Below the pieces are notes generated by a model. The model was not told the origin of the DNA. It saw only the letters and a program-made list of their open reading frames with translations, and searched no databases. 64,000 nucleotides of DNA from Caulobacter sp. SLTY (lineage in GTDB: Bacteria > Pseudomonadota > Alphaproteobacteria > Caulobacterales > Caulobacteraceae), in assembly GCF_009905535.1 (NCBI RefSeq), contig NZ_JAAALA010000011.1, forward strand, positions 1 through 64,000. Reading direction: 5' to 3'. Made by a program: the position numbers and the translations under genes. This document shows positions 43,698-52,949 of this stretch, in pieces. Numbering within the stretch: position 1 is the stretch's first letter; every line of letters starts with the position of its first letter.

Positions 43698-44318
43698 ATG
43701 AGCGCGTTCGAGTTCTTCTTCAGCTTCTACGGCCTTCTCCTCGGCCTGTCCGTGGCCGTGTTGGCCACCGGCGCGGCGCGTGCCTTCAAGCATCGCAAGG
43801 CGCAGCCTGTCGGCTGGCTGACGCCGTTGATTGGGGTGTTCGTGGCGCTGGACATCGCGACGTTCTGGGAGGCGGCCTGGGTCAACTATCGGACGCTGCC
43901 GTTCAGCTACGGGCTGCTGGTCGGCGGGCTGATCGTGGCGGTCGTCTATTTCATCGCCGCAGCCCTGGTATTCCCGGACGAAGCCGATGCGCCGGCGCGG
44001 TTGGATGATCATTTCTGGGCCAACAAGCGGACGGTGCTCTGCCTGCTCATCGTCGCCAACATGTTGGGAATGTGCGGTCAGCTGGCGGTCAACCTGACGC
44101 GCGAGAATGGCCAGGCGCTGGCGATTTCCTACAGCGTGAACGCGCTGATCTACCTGGTTCTTGTCGGTGGGGCGGCCTGGACCCGGAACCGGGCGGTGTT
44201 CGCCGTGGCCATCGGGCTGCACACGCTGCTCTATCTGGGCATCGCTGTCGCCTCGGTCGCATCACCGGCGCCTGCGGAAACGCCGCTGGGGCGGGCGACG
44301 GCGGAGGCGGCGGAGTAG
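43698..44318 (+). CDS. Integral membrane protein of unknown function
   Basis: The 206-residue protein has about six hydrophobic spans and a short cytoplasmic loop after the first (ARAFKHRKAQ). A mostly charged segment (FPDEADAPARLDDHFWANKRT) lies between spans three and four. No catalytic motif or named family is recognised. It stands alone between a metallo-hydrolase and a permease gene, with a bidirectional terminator at its 3' side. Confidence 0.7.
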   Translation: MSAFEFFFSFYGLLLGLSVAVLATGAARAFKHRKAQPVGWLTPLIGVFVALDIATFWEAAWVNYRTLPFSYGLLVGGLIVAVVYFIAAALVFPDEADAPARLDDHFWANKRTVLCLLIVANMLGMCGQLAVNLTRENGQALAISYSVNALIYLVLVGGAAWTRNRAVFAVAIGLHTLLYLGIAVASVASPAPAETPLGRATAEAAE

Positions 44319-44328
44319 GCCTCAACTG

Positions 44329-44359
44329 AAAAAGGCCCAGGAATGCTCCTGGGCCTTTT
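44329..44359. terminator. Bidirectional terminator between membrane protein and permease genes
   Basis: A perfect 13-nt stem (AAAAGGCCCAGGA with TCCTGGGCCTTTT) has an ATGC loop. A-tract and T-tract on the two sides let it act in both directions between the convergent genes. Confidence 0.9.
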
Positions 44360-44380
44360 CCGTCTTCAGGTGAAGGACGG

Positions 44381-46030
44381 TCAGTCCTTCACGTCGTCCA
44401 CACCCTTGGCGAACGCCTCGGCGGGGCTCGACATCGAGGTGTCCTCGGTGATGTCGATGCCCTTGGCCAGGTAGGAGTGCCAGTAGCCGTAGGCCGCGTA
44501 GATCAGCGCGCCGACCAGGGCGTAAACCGCCAGGATGGTCAGCGGCACCGGGTTGTCGGCCAGGGCATGGTCGATCATCGGCTTGAAGTTCTGCCAGGCC
44601 AGGAACAGGCAGGCGAAGATGCCGAGCACCGCCGTGACGATACCGCCCGGAACCTTGAACGGCCGGGGCAGGTCGGGGTGCTTCACCCGCAGGTAGATGA
44701 CCGACAGACAGACGATCGAGAAGGCCACCGCCGTGCCCAGCGACACGAGGTCGCCCAGCAGGCTGATCGGCAGGAACGACGCCGCCACCGCGATCAGGAT
44801 GCCCAGCAGGATGGTGCCCATCCAGGGGGTCCGGAACTTCGGGTGGATGGCGGCGAACACCTTCGGCAGCAGGCCGTCGCGGGCCATGGTGTAGAAGATG
44901 CGGGTCTGGCCGTAGCAGAGCACCAGCATGACCGAGGAGAGGCCGGTGATGGCCCCGACCTTGATCAGGAAGGCGATCAGGTTGAGTTGTCCGCCTTCGG
45001 CCGTGGCCAGGGGAACGTCAGCCCATTCCAGGCCCATGCGGTCGATGGCGACCGCGATGGGGGCGGGGCTGGCCAGCTCCTTGTAGGGCACCACGCCGGT
45101 CATCACGGCCGCGACGGCCATGTAGATCACGGTGCAGATCACCAGGGCCCCCAGGATGCCGATGGGCACGTCCTTGCTGGGGTTCTTGGCCTCGGCCGCG
45201 GCGGTCGAGACCGCCTCGAAGCCGACATAGGCGAAGAAGATGATCGCCGCCCCCCGGAATATCCCGCCGACGCCGTATTCGCCGGCGTTGCCGGTGGGCT
45301 CGGGAATGAAGGGCTGCCAGTTAGCGGGGTTGATGTAGGTCACCCCCACGGCGATGAAGGTCAGCAGGACGATGACCTTGATGACCACAATGATGTTGTT
45401 GACGTTGGCCGATTCCGACACGCCCAGCACCAGCAGGGCGCAAACCAGGGCGATACCGATGGCGGCCACCGCGTTCAGCGTGCCGGTCATCGAGAATACC
45501 AGGTTGCCGGCCTCGTTCGGCGAGGCCTGGATCAGCGGCGTGGCCCACATCGGCGCTTCCTTGCCGGCCACCATGATGCTTGGGAAGTTTATCCCGAAGT
45601 CATGCAGCATGCTGACCACATAGCCGGACCAGCCGACCGCCACTGTGGAGGCGGCGATGCCGTACTCCAGCACCAGCAGCCAGCCCATGATCCAGGCGAA
45701 CACCTCGCCCATGGTGCCGTAGGCATAGGTGTAGGCCGAGCCGGAGACCGGCATGGTCGAGGCCAGTTCGGCGTAGCACAGGCCCGCGAGGGCGCAGGCG
45801 ATGCCGGCAACGATGAAGGAGATCATGATGGCCGGGCCGGCGTTGGCCGAGGCCACCTGGCCGGTCAGCACGAAGATGCCCGCCCCGATGATGGCCCCGA
45901 CGCCCAGACTCATCAGGTTGATCGGCCCTAGCGTGCGTTTCAGCTCGCTCTTGGCCGCTTCCTTTTGAATGTTGGCGATGGATTTCTTGAGAAATAGCCG
46001 GTTGCCCGTTCGGGCGCCCTCTGCGGACAT
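44381..46030 (-). CDS. APC-family amino acid permease
   Basis: The 549-residue protein has about twelve to fourteen spans. The first span has the APC signature GVGAIIGAGIFVLTG (about residues 43-57), and the loop FFAYVGFEAVSTAAAEAKNPSKDVPIG matches the family's sixth span and following loop. It is close to the cationic amino acid transporter (CAT/YfnA) group, so import of a neutral or basic amino acid is likely. The C-terminus is acidic and cytoplasmic. It is a single gene ended by the shared terminator. Confidence 0.88.
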   Translation of the reverse strand: MSAEGARTGNRLFLKKSIANIQKEAAKSELKRTLGPINLMSLGVGAIIGAGIFVLTGQVASANAGPAIMISFIVAGIACALAGLCYAELASTMPVSGSAYTYAYGTMGEVFAWIMGWLLVLEYGIAASTVAVGWSGYVVSMLHDFGINFPSIMVAGKEAPMWATPLIQASPNEAGNLVFSMTGTLNAVAAIGIALVCALLVLGVSESANVNNIIVVIKVIVLLTFIAVGVTYINPANWQPFIPEPTGNAGEYGVGGIFRGAAIIFFAYVGFEAVSTAAAEAKNPSKDVPIGILGALVICTVIYMAVAAVMTGVVPYKELASPAPIAVAIDRMGLEWADVPLATAEGGQLNLIAFLIKVGAITGLSSVMLVLCYGQTRIFYTMARDGLLPKVFAAIHPKFRTPWMGTILLGILIAVAASFLPISLLGDLVSLGTAVAFSIVCLSVIYLRVKHPDLPRPFKVPGGIVTAVLGIFACLFLAWQNFKPMIDHALADNPVPLTILAVYALVGALIYAAYGYWHSYLAKGIDITEDTSMSSPAEAFAKGVDDVKD

Positions 46031-46154
46031 GCGTCTCGCTCCCCTTAAGCCGGCTCCCCGCCGACGTCACAAGCGGGGGACGTTAGCAGTAAAGCCGCCG
46101 CGCGCAACGGCTTGCGGTGACGCGGGGCGATTGGGGCACTAAACGCATTCCCGA

Positions 46155-48587
46155 ATGCTGCCGATCGAGGAAATCCTGCCCGCCCTGAAGGCGGCCCTGG
46201 TTAACGGGACCAGCGCCGTGCTGGTCGCCCCGCCCGGCGCCGGCAAGACCACCCGCGCGCCGCTGGCGCTGCTGGATCAGCCGTGGGCGGACGGAAAGCT
46301 GATTCTGCTGGAGCCCCGCCGCCTGGCCGCCCGCGCCGCCGCCGCCCGCATGGCCGCCACCCTGGGTGAGCGGGTCGGGGAGACAGTCGGCTATCGGGTG
46401 CGAATGGAGTCGAAAGTTTCGGCGCGGACGCGGATCGAGGTGGTCACCGAAGGGGTGTTCACCCGGATGATCCAGGACGATCCGGGGCTGGATGGCGTCG
46501 CGGCTGTGCTGTTCGACGAGTTCCACGAGCGCAGCCTCGACGCCGACCTCGGCCTGGCCCTGGCGCGCGACAGCCAGGGTCTGCTGCGCGACGACCTGCG
46601 CCTGCTGGTGATGAGCGCCACCCTCGATGGCGCGGCGGTCGCCCGCCTGCTCGACGGCGCCCCGGTGATCGAGAGCCTGGGACGCGCCTTTCCGGTTGAC
46701 ACCCGCTATCTCGGCCGGGACCCCGCCGCCCGGCTGGAGGACCAGGTCGCGCGCGCCGTGCGCAAGGCGCTGGCCGAGGAGACCGGCAGCCTGCTCGTCT
46801 TCCTTCCCGGCCAGGGCGAAATCCTGCGCACCCGCGACCGCCTGGACGAGGCGGGCCTGCCCGACAACGTCGACCTTGCCCCACTCTACGGCGCCCTCGA
46901 CCCGCGCGACCAGGACGCTGCCATCAGCCCCGCGCCGGCCGGCCGGCGCAAGGTGGTGCTGGCCACCAGCATCGCCGAGACCAGCCTGACCATCGAGGGT
47001 GTCCGGGTGGTGATCGACGGCGGCTTCGCCCGCGTCCCCCGTTACGACCCGGCGAGCGGCCTGACCCGCCTGGAAACCGTCCGCGTGTCCCGCGCCGCCG
47101 CTGACCAGCGCCGGGGCCGAGCCGGCCGCACCGAGCCCGGCGTCTGCTACCGGCTTTGGGACGAGCCGGAGACCCGCGCCCTGGTCCCCTTCGCCCGCCC
47201 GGAGATCCTGGAGGCCGACCTTTCCGGATTCGCCCTCGACCTGGCCCGCTGGGGCGCCCGCGACGCCGCAGACCTGGCCTTCCTCGACCCGCCGCCGACC
47301 GGCGCCTTCACCGAGGCCCGCAGCCTGCTCCATCGCCTGGAGGCCCTCGACGAGGCCGGTGGCCTGACCGCCCACGGCAGGGCCTTGGCCGAACTTCCCC
47401 TGCCGCCGCGCCTGGCCCATATGGTCATCCGGGGCGCCGCCGGTGGCCAGGCCGTGCTCGCCGCCCGCATCGCCGCCCTGTTGACCGAACGGGGCCTCGG
47501 CGGTCGCGACGCCGACCTGCGCCACCGCCTGGACCAGTTCGACCGCGACCGCTCGCCCCGCGCTCACGACGCCCGGACCCTCGCCGACCGTTGGGCGCGA
47601 GGCGCGGGCCGCCCACCCGCTCAGCCGCCGCTCGACCCGGCCCTGCTGCTGGCCGAAGCCTTTCCGGAGCGGGTCGCCAAGGCGCGCGGCAAGCCTGGCG
47701 AGTTCCAGTTGGCGAATGGCAGGGGTTGCCACCTGGAGCCCACCGACGCCCTGGCGCGCGAGCCCTGGCTGGCGGTCGGCGAACTGGGCGGCGGGGCGGC
47801 CCGCGACCGCATCCTGCTCGCGGCCCCGCTCGACCCCGCAGCCCTGCGCGAGGCCTTCGCCACCCGCCTGAGCACCGAGGACCGGCTCGACGTCGAGGCG
47901 GACGGCAAGGTGCGCGCCCGCCGCCTCATCCGTCTCGACCGGCTAGTGTTGGAGGACCGGCTGATCGACAAGCCCGACAGAGCGATGATCGCCGCCGCCC
48001 TGCTCGGCCAGGTCCGTCGCGAGGGGCTGGCCGTCCTGCCGATGGGGGAGGGGAGCCGCTCCCTGCTCGAACGCGCCCGCTTCCTGCGCGCCGGCGATGA
48101 GGCCTGGCCGGACCTGTCGGACGCCGCCCTGACGGCAAGCCTGGATGACTGGCTCGCTCCGCTCCTCGAAGGTCGCCGCACCCTGGCCAGCCTGACCGAC
48201 AACGAGCTTGAAAACGCCCTCCGCGCCCTGATCCCCTGGGACGTCCAGAAGCGCCTGGACGCCGCCGCCCCAGCCCGCTGGACCGCTCCGACGGGCTCCC
48301 GCCTGGCCATCGACTATGCCGCCGAGGCGGGGCCGACCATCTCGGTGCGGGTGCAGGAACTGTACGGGACAGAGGTCCACCCCACGGTCGCCGGTCGGCC
48401 GCTGGTCCTCGCGCTACTGTCCCCCGCCCACCGGCCGATCCAGGTCACCCGAGACCTGCCGGCCTTCTGGCGCGGGTCGTGGAAGGACGTGCGGACGGAG
48501 ATGAAGGGGCGGTATCCACGGCATCTGTGGCCGGAAGAGCCCTGGAAGGCCCAGGCCACGACGCGGGCCAAGCCGCGCGGGACGTAG
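46155..48587 (+). CDS. hrpB: ATP-dependent helicase HrpB
   Basis: The 810-residue DEAH/RHA-type helicase has the length of E. coli HrpB. Motif I is APPGAGKTT (about residues 25-33), Ia LEPRRLAARA, II LFDEFHERS, III MSATLD, V ATSIAETSLTIEGVRVVIDGGFAR, and VI QRRGRAGRTEPGVCYRLW. HA2/HrpB C-terminal domains follow. DEFH replaces DEAH, as in other HrpB proteins. A role in RNA metabolism is assumed; its substrate in bacteria is poorly defined. It is divergent from the amino acid permease. Confidence 0.95.
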   Translation: MLPIEEILPALKAALVNGTSAVLVAPPGAGKTTRAPLALLDQPWADGKLILLEPRRLAARAAAARMAATLGERVGETVGYRVRMESKVSARTRIEVVTEGVFTRMIQDDPGLDGVAAVLFDEFHERSLDADLGLALARDSQGLLRDDLRLLVMSATLDGAAVARLLDGAPVIESLGRAFPVDTRYLGRDPAARLEDQVARAVRKALAEETGSLLVFLPGQGEILRTRDRLDEAGLPDNVDLAPLYGALDPRDQDAAISPAPAGRRKVVLATSIAETSLTIEGVRVVIDGGFARVPRYDPASGLTRLETVRVSRAAADQRRGRAGRTEPGVCYRLWDEPETRALVPFARPEILEADLSGFALDLARWGARDAADLAFLDPPPTGAFTEARSLLHRLEALDEAGGLTAHGRALAELPLPPRLAHMVIRGAAGGQAVLAARIAALLTERGLGGRDADLRHRLDQFDRDRSPRAHDARTLADRWARGAGRPPAQPPLDPALLLAEAFPERVAKARGKPGEFQLANGRGCHLEPTDALAREPWLAVGELGGGAARDRILLAAPLDPAALREAFATRLSTEDRLDVEADGKVRARRLIRLDRLVLEDRLIDKPDRAMIAAALLGQVRREGLAVLPMGEGSRSLLERARFLRAGDEAWPDLSDAALTASLDDWLAPLLEGRRTLASLTDNELENALRALIPWDVQKRLDAAAPARWTAPTGSRLAIDYAAEAGPTISVRVQELYGTEVHPTVAGRPLVLALLSPAHRPIQVTRDLPAFWRGSWKDVRTEMKGRYPRHLWPEEPWKAQATTRAKPRGT

Positions 48588-48624
48588 GGTTCTGGCCCGG
48601 GTGGCAGTTTACGGTCTGTCCCGG

Positions 48625-49428
48625 CTACCCCAGCAACCGATCCGTCACCGCATAGATCATGATGCCCGTCGCCACCGACAGGTTCAGGCTGTCGGCTCGG
48701 CCGCGCATCGGGATCTTGACGTTGACGTCGCAGACCCCCGCCAGCTCCGGCGGCAGCCCTTGCGCCTCGTTGCCCATCAGGATCAGGGTCGGCGACCGAT
48801 AGTCCGCCGCCCGGTAGTCATGCTCCGCCGTCAGCAGGGTGCCGACCACCGACCCCGGCCACGCGGCCCGCCAGGCGACGAACTCCTCCACGCTCGCCCT
48901 GGCCAGCGGTACGGCGAAGATCGAGCCCATGGTCGCCCGCACGCCTTCGACCGAATAGGGATCGCAGCAGTCGCCGACCAGGATGACCCCGCCGCCGCCA
49001 GCCGCGTCCACTGTCCGCACCACGGTGCCCAGGTTGCCGGGGTCGCGCACCCGGTCCATCGCCACCCAGCAGACGTTGGAGGTCGGCTCCAGGCTGGACA
49101 GCGGCACAAACCGCTGGCGGAAGATGGCCAGGGCCGGCTGGGCGTTGTCGCGGCGGGCGATCTTCTCGAGGATTTCCGGGGTAACCTCGATGACCTCGCC
49201 GCCGGCGGCCGTGGTCGCTTCAGCGGCGCGGATCAGCAGCGGATGGCTGGCCGCCGCCTTGCCGAACAGCAGGGTCTCGGGCGCGAAGCCCTGGTCCACC
49301 GCCTCGGTGATGATCTTCAGCCCCTCGGCCAGGAACTGCCCGCTCTCCTCGCGGGTCTTGCGCATGTGCAGGGCGCGGGCGTGCTTGACCGTCTCGTTGG
49401 CCAGCGAGGTGACCTGGCGAGCAATCAT
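48625..49428 (-). CDS. TrmH-family (SpoU) RNA 2'-O-methyltransferase
   Basis: The 267-residue protein has an N-terminal L30e-like substrate-binding domain and a C-terminal SPOUT knot. The three family motifs are visible: DRVRDPGNLGTVVRT, LILMGNEAQGLP, and IPMRGRADSLNLSVATGIMIY. It should methylate a ribose in rRNA or tRNA using SAM; the exact site is not predictable. ATG at 49428 gives an ATGA overlap with the preceding methyltransferase; ATG at 49437 is an alternative start. Confidence 0.9.
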   Translation of the reverse strand: MIARQVTSLANETVKHARALHMRKTREESGQFLAEGLKIITEAVDQGFAPETLLFGKAAASHPLLIRAAEATTAAGGEVIEVTPEILEKIARRDNAQPALAIFRQRFVPLSSLEPTSNVCWVAMDRVRDPGNLGTVVRTVDAAGGGGVILVGDCCDPYSVEGVRATMGSIFAVPLARASVEEFVAWRAAWPGSVVGTLLTAEHDYRAADYRSPTLILMGNEAQGLPPELAGVCDVNVKIPMRGRADSLNLSVATGIMIYAVTDRLLG

Positions 49429-50321
49429 GCAGTCCATCTCGCGAAGAAGGAGAGGCCGATCCGCCGCTCGCCATCCTCCTGCTCCAGGGCCAGCTCGCCC
49501 CAGTCGATCGTCCCGCCGCGCCCCTGAAGCTGGTCGGCCAGCAGGCCGGACAGAGCCGCGCCGGAAATTCGCGCGGCGTAGGCGTTGAGGATCAGGAAGG
49601 AGGCGTCCGGCGCCAGCAGCTGGGTGCAGAGCTGCGAGAGCTCCGGCAGGTCTTCGAACAGACGCCAGGTCTCGCCGGTCGGCCCGCGCCCGAACTTCGG
49701 CGGATCGAGGATGATGCCGTCGTAGGTGTTGCCCCGCCGGACCTCCCGCTGGACATACTTCTTGGCGTCCTCGACCAGCCAGCGGACCGGGGCGAAGTCG
49801 AGCTTGCTGATGATCGCGTTCTCCCGCGCCCAGTTCACCGACTTCTTTGAGGCGTCGACGTGGGTGACGCTGGCGCCCGCCGCCGCGCAGACCAGGCTGG
49901 CGACGCCCGTGTAGCCGAATAGGTTGAGGATATTCAGCGGCCGCCCGGCGCTCCGGATCCGCTGGTCAAGCCAGGCCCAATTGGCCGCCTGCTCCGGGAA
50001 GAAGGCCAGGTGGCGGAAGTTGGTGAACCGGCTGTTGAACTTGGCCTGCCCCCAGCTCAGCGGAAACATCTCCGGCATCGGCCGAGAGAACCGCCAGCGG
50101 CCGGCCTCGTCCTCGTCGGTCGGGTCGAAGACGGCGTCGGCTTTCCCCCACTCGGCATCGGACAGCTTCGGGGTCCACAGGCACTGCGGCTCCGGCCGCA
50201 CCACGCGGAACTGGCCATAGCGCTCCAGCTTGCGGCCGTTGCCGCTGTCGATCAGCGCATAGTCGGCCCAGGCCTTGGTGCTGAGCAGGATGGGGGCGTC
50301 CGCGACGCGGGGCTCGGTCAT
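49425..50321 (-). CDS. Class I SAM-dependent methyltransferase (RlmI/RlmK-like)
   Basis: The 298-residue protein has the SAM-binding motif ILNLFGYTGVASLVCAAAGASVTHVDASKKSVNWARENA (about residues 115-155) and the catalytic-site motif IILDPPKFGRGP (about 193-204). This is typical of 23S rRNA cytosine methyltransferases of the RlmI type, but it lacks their N-terminal PUA domain. ATG at 50321 begins MTEPRVADAPILLS. It is coupled to the TrmH-type gene downstream, so both probably modify ribosomal or transfer RNA. Confidence 0.88.
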   Translation of the reverse strand: MTEPRVADAPILLSTKAWADYALIDSGNGRKLERYGQFRVVRPEPQCLWTPKLSDAEWGKADAVFDPTDEDEAGRWRFSRPMPEMFPLSWGQAKFNSRFTNFRHLAFFPEQAANWAWLDQRIRSAGRPLNILNLFGYTGVASLVCAAAGASVTHVDASKKSVNWARENAIISKLDFAPVRWLVEDAKKYVQREVRRGNTYDGIILDPPKFGRGPTGETWRLFEDLPELSQLCTQLLAPDASFLILNAYAARISGAALSGLLADQLQGRGGTIDWGELALEQEDGERRIGLSFFARWTA

Positions 50322-50446
50322 ACGGCGCGGCTTACCGGTGAGGCGCCGCCGCGTCCAGCGCGCTTGGCCGCACTTGGAACTGTTGCGCCGCTCAAGTGAT
50401 TCCCGTTTAGTGTTCAGTTCGGGGACGATGAGGGGAAACACAGGAC

Positions 50447-51082
50447 GTGACGACGGTTCTCAAGAAGCCGCCGCGCTCCGCCAGGAAGCCGAAGGGCGAC
50501 GGGCATATGCGTCGGGGCGAAATCCTCGAGGCGGCCCAGCGGATCTTCGTGGCGGAGGGCTATCAGGGCGCGACGATCCGCAAGATCGCTGACGAGGTGG
50601 GGGTCTCCTCGACGGCGCTCTATATGCATTTCAAGGACAAGGACGAGATCCTGCTGGAGATCAGCGACGGGGCCATCAACCGGCTCCTGGAGATCAACAG
50701 CGAGCTATCCGTCCGGCCGATCGATGCGGTGACGCGGGTGCGGCTGATGCTGGACGCCTACATGGCGTTCGCCCTGGAGAACCCCAACGCCTACCAGCTG
50801 GTGTTCTGCGCCCACACCGGGCTGATGAGCGTGGAGAAGACCGAGGCGACCCAGGACCTGGGCGACCGCTGCTTCCAGAAATTCATCGACGTGGTCGGCG
50901 AGATCGCCGCTAGCGGCCGGTTGCGCACGGGCTCGGTGGAGAGCGCGGCCCAGGTGCTGTGGACATCCTGCCATGGGCTGGTGTCGCTGATCATCACCAA
51001 GCCGACCTTCAAATGGGCGCCGGACGCAGAGCTGCGCCAGACGTTGCTCGACGGCATGCTGCACGGGCTTGTCTCCGATTGA
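50447..51082 (+). CDS. TetR-family transcriptional regulator
   Basis: The 211-residue protein has an HTH at about residues 24-70 (RGEILEAAQRIFVAEGYQGATIRKIADEVGVSSTALYMHFKDKDEILLEI) and a C-terminal domain of the WHG/TetR_C type. The basic N-terminal tail (KKPPRSARKPKG) may add DNA contacts. The start is GTG at 50447; an in-frame ATG at residue 21 is possible. It is divergent from the RNA methyltransferase pair and stands before an importer operon, but a direct link to either is not shown. Confidence 0.88.
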   Translation: MTTVLKKPPRSARKPKGDGHMRRGEILEAAQRIFVAEGYQGATIRKIADEVGVSSTALYMHFKDKDEILLEISDGAINRLLEINSELSVRPIDAVTRVRLMLDAYMAFALENPNAYQLVFCAHTGLMSVEKTEATQDLGDRCFQKFIDVVGEIAASGRLRTGSVESAAQVLWTSCHGLVSLIITKPTFKWAPDAELRQTLLDGMLHGLVSD

Positions 51083-51108
51083 CTTGACCCTCCAACCCCC
51101 TTCCGTCA

Positions 51109-51137
51109 TCCCGGACGGCCTGAAGGCCGATCCGGGA
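51109..51137. repeat. Intergenic hairpin (REP-like)
   Basis: TCCCGGA-CGGCCT-GA-AGGCCG-A-TCCGGGA forms a nearly perfect 13-bp stem between tetR and the importer operon. The core resembles the dispersed GTCATCCCGG-type repeats of alphaproteobacteria. No T-run follows, so termination is uncertain. No cobalamin riboswitch was found in this 71-bp gap. Confidence 0.55.
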
Positions 51138-51153
51138 CCTAAGGGGTGACAGA

Positions 51154-51969
51154 GTGCGATCTGCGGGACGTCGATTCCTGTTGGCCGGGACGGCGGTGGT
51201 CGCCGCGCTGGCCGGCGGCGAGGCCCTGGCCGCCCGCGTCGTGTCCCTCGACCAATGCGCCGATCAGTACGTCCTGGCCCTGGCCCCCCGCAAAGCCATC
51301 GTCGGACTGTCCCACCGGGCGGACGACGCCGACTCCCACCTGCGTGACCTGGCCAAGGGTCTGCCCCAGCGCCGGGTGACCGCCGAGGGCGTGTTGGCCG
51401 CCCGCCCGACCCTGGTTGTCCGCTACTGGGGCGGCGATGCGAGGCTCGACGAGGTCCTGGCCAAGCGCGGTGTCGCCAGCGTTCGCATCGAGGACGCCAT
51501 CGATTTCGACGGTGTGCGCGCCAACATCGTGCGGGTCGCGGGCGCGCTCGGCGAGCCCGAACGCGGCCAGGCTCTGATCGCCCGGATGGACGCCCGCCTG
51601 GCCGCCAGCGCCGGCGCCTGGAAGGGGCGGGAGGCGCTTTACCTGACGCCCAGCGGCTATACCGCCGGGCCGGGGACCTTCATCGATCGCATCCTGGCGG
51701 CCGCCGGTCTGCGCAACGCCGCTCGGCCGGGCTTTACGCCGGTTTCCCTGGAGACGGTGGTCATGGGACCTGAGCGCGGCTTCGTCCTGGGATTCTTCGA
51801 CAAGCTGTCTGCCGCCTTCGAGCGCTGGGGCATGGGCCGCCATCGCGCCGTCCAGAAGCGCCTGCCGGAGCGGACCCTGGCGGCCATGCCCGCCTCCGTG
51901 CTCAGCTGCCCTGCCTGGTTTGCCGCCGAGGGGGTCGAGGCTCTGGCCAAGGCGGCGCCTGGGCGATGA
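51154..51969 (+). CDS. Periplasmic binding protein, BtuF/FecB-like
   Basis: The 271-residue protein has a signal peptide (RRFLLAGTAVVAALAGGEALA) and a class III binding-protein fold opening RVVSLDQCADQYVLALAPRKAIVGLSHRADDA. Family members capture cobalamin, haem or Fe(III)-siderophores. The start is GTG at 51154. It forms an operon with the permease and ATPase genes, joined by ATGA overlaps. The cargo is uncertain: BtuF-like spacing favours a corrinoid, but no B12 riboswitch is present. Confidence 0.85.
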   Translation: MRSAGRRFLLAGTAVVAALAGGEALAARVVSLDQCADQYVLALAPRKAIVGLSHRADDADSHLRDLAKGLPQRRVTAEGVLAARPTLVVRYWGGDARLDEVLAKRGVASVRIEDAIDFDGVRANIVRVAGALGEPERGQALIARMDARLAASAGAWKGREALYLTPSGYTAGPGTFIDRILAAAGLRNAARPGFTPVSLETVVMGPERGFVLGFFDKLSAAFERWGMGRHRAVQKRLPERTLAAMPASVLSCPAWFAAEGVEALAKAAPGR

Positions 51970-52949
51970 GGCTTTCCGCCCTGACTCTGCTGCTTGCCGC
52001 GCTGGCGGTCGTGCTGGCCGCCAGCCTGTTGCTGGGCGAGATCGCCCTGACCCCGGCCCAGTACATCCAGGCCCTGAGCGATCCAGCCTCCCCGGCCGGC
52101 GAGGTGATCTGGACCATCCGCCTGCCTCGCGCCCTGATGGCGGCCCTGGTCGGCGGCGGCCTGGGCCTGGCCGGCGCAGCGCTGCAGGGCCTGCTGCGCA
52201 ATCCCCTGGCCGATCCCGGCGTGCTCGGGGTCTCGGCCTTCGCGGGGCTCGGCGCGGCGCTGACCATCGCCTTCGGCCTTTCGGCCCTGACGGGGGCGGT
52301 GGAGGCCGGCGCCCTGGTCGGCGCCCTGGTCGCCGGATTGTTGGTCTCGGGTCTGGCTGCGCGGTTTCGCGAGCCGGAGGCGTTGATCCTGCTCGGCGTC
52401 TCGCTGTCGGCGTTGGGCGGCGCTCTAACGGCGTTGATCTTCAACTTCTCGCCCTCGCCGGTGGCCACGGCGGAAGTCATGAACTGGCTGCTCGGCTCGG
52501 TCGCCAACCGCGACCTCTCCGACCTCGTCCGCGCCGCGATCCCGATGGCGCTGGGCGCCGCGCTTTGCCTTTGGTCGGCAAAGGGGCTGACCATGCTGAC
52601 CCTCGGCGAGGAGACCGCCGCCCTGTCCGGCTTGCCGATGGCGCTCCTGCGCACGGCCGCCGTGGCCGGAGCCGCCCTGCTGACCGGGGCAGGGGTGGCC
52701 GCCGCGGGGGTGGTCGGCTTCGTCGGCCTGGCCGCGCCCCACCTGGTGCGCCCCCTGGTGGGCGACGAGCCCGGCCGAATCCTCGTTCCTTCCGCGCTCG
52801 CCGGCGCCATCCTGTTGACCGCCGCCGACCTGATCGCCCGCGTCCTGCCCAGCGAGCAGGAGTTGAAGCTGGGCGTGGTCACCTCCCTGATCGGCGCGCC
52901 GATGTTCGCCCTGATCGCATGGCGCGCGGCGCGGAGCTGGCGCGCATGA
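51966..52949 (+). CDS. FecCD/BtuC-type ABC permease
   Basis: The 327-residue permease has about ten spans, starting RLSALTLLLAALAVVLAASLLLGEIAL. The family motif IRLPRALMAALVGGGLGLAGAALQGLLRNPLADPGVLGVSAFAGLGA is at about residues 55-100, and the coupling segment GFVGLAAPHLVRPLVG at about 255-270. This is the BtuC/FhuB/HmuU class, which homodimerises to move siderophore, haem or corrinoid. It overlaps both neighbours by 4 nt. Confidence 0.92.
   Translation: MRLSALTLLLAALAVVLAASLLLGEIALTPAQYIQALSDPASPAGEVIWTIRLPRALMAALVGGGLGLAGAALQGLLRNPLADPGVLGVSAFAGLGAALTIAFGLSALTGAVEAGALVGALVAGLLVSGLAARFREPEALILLGVSLSALGGALTALIFNFSPSPVATAEVMNWLLGSVANRDLSDLVRAAIPMALGAALCLWSAKGLTMLTLGEETAALSGLPMALLRTAAVAGAALLTGAGVAAAGVVGFVGLAAPHLVRPLVGDEPGRILVPSALAGAILLTAADLIARVLPSEQELKLGVVTSLIGAPMFALIAWRAARSWRA

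Noticed and set aside
51083-51153. Cobalamin riboswitch before the BtuFCD-like operon
   Set aside because: The gap is only 71 bp, holds a simple REP-like hairpin, and lacks the B12-box elements.
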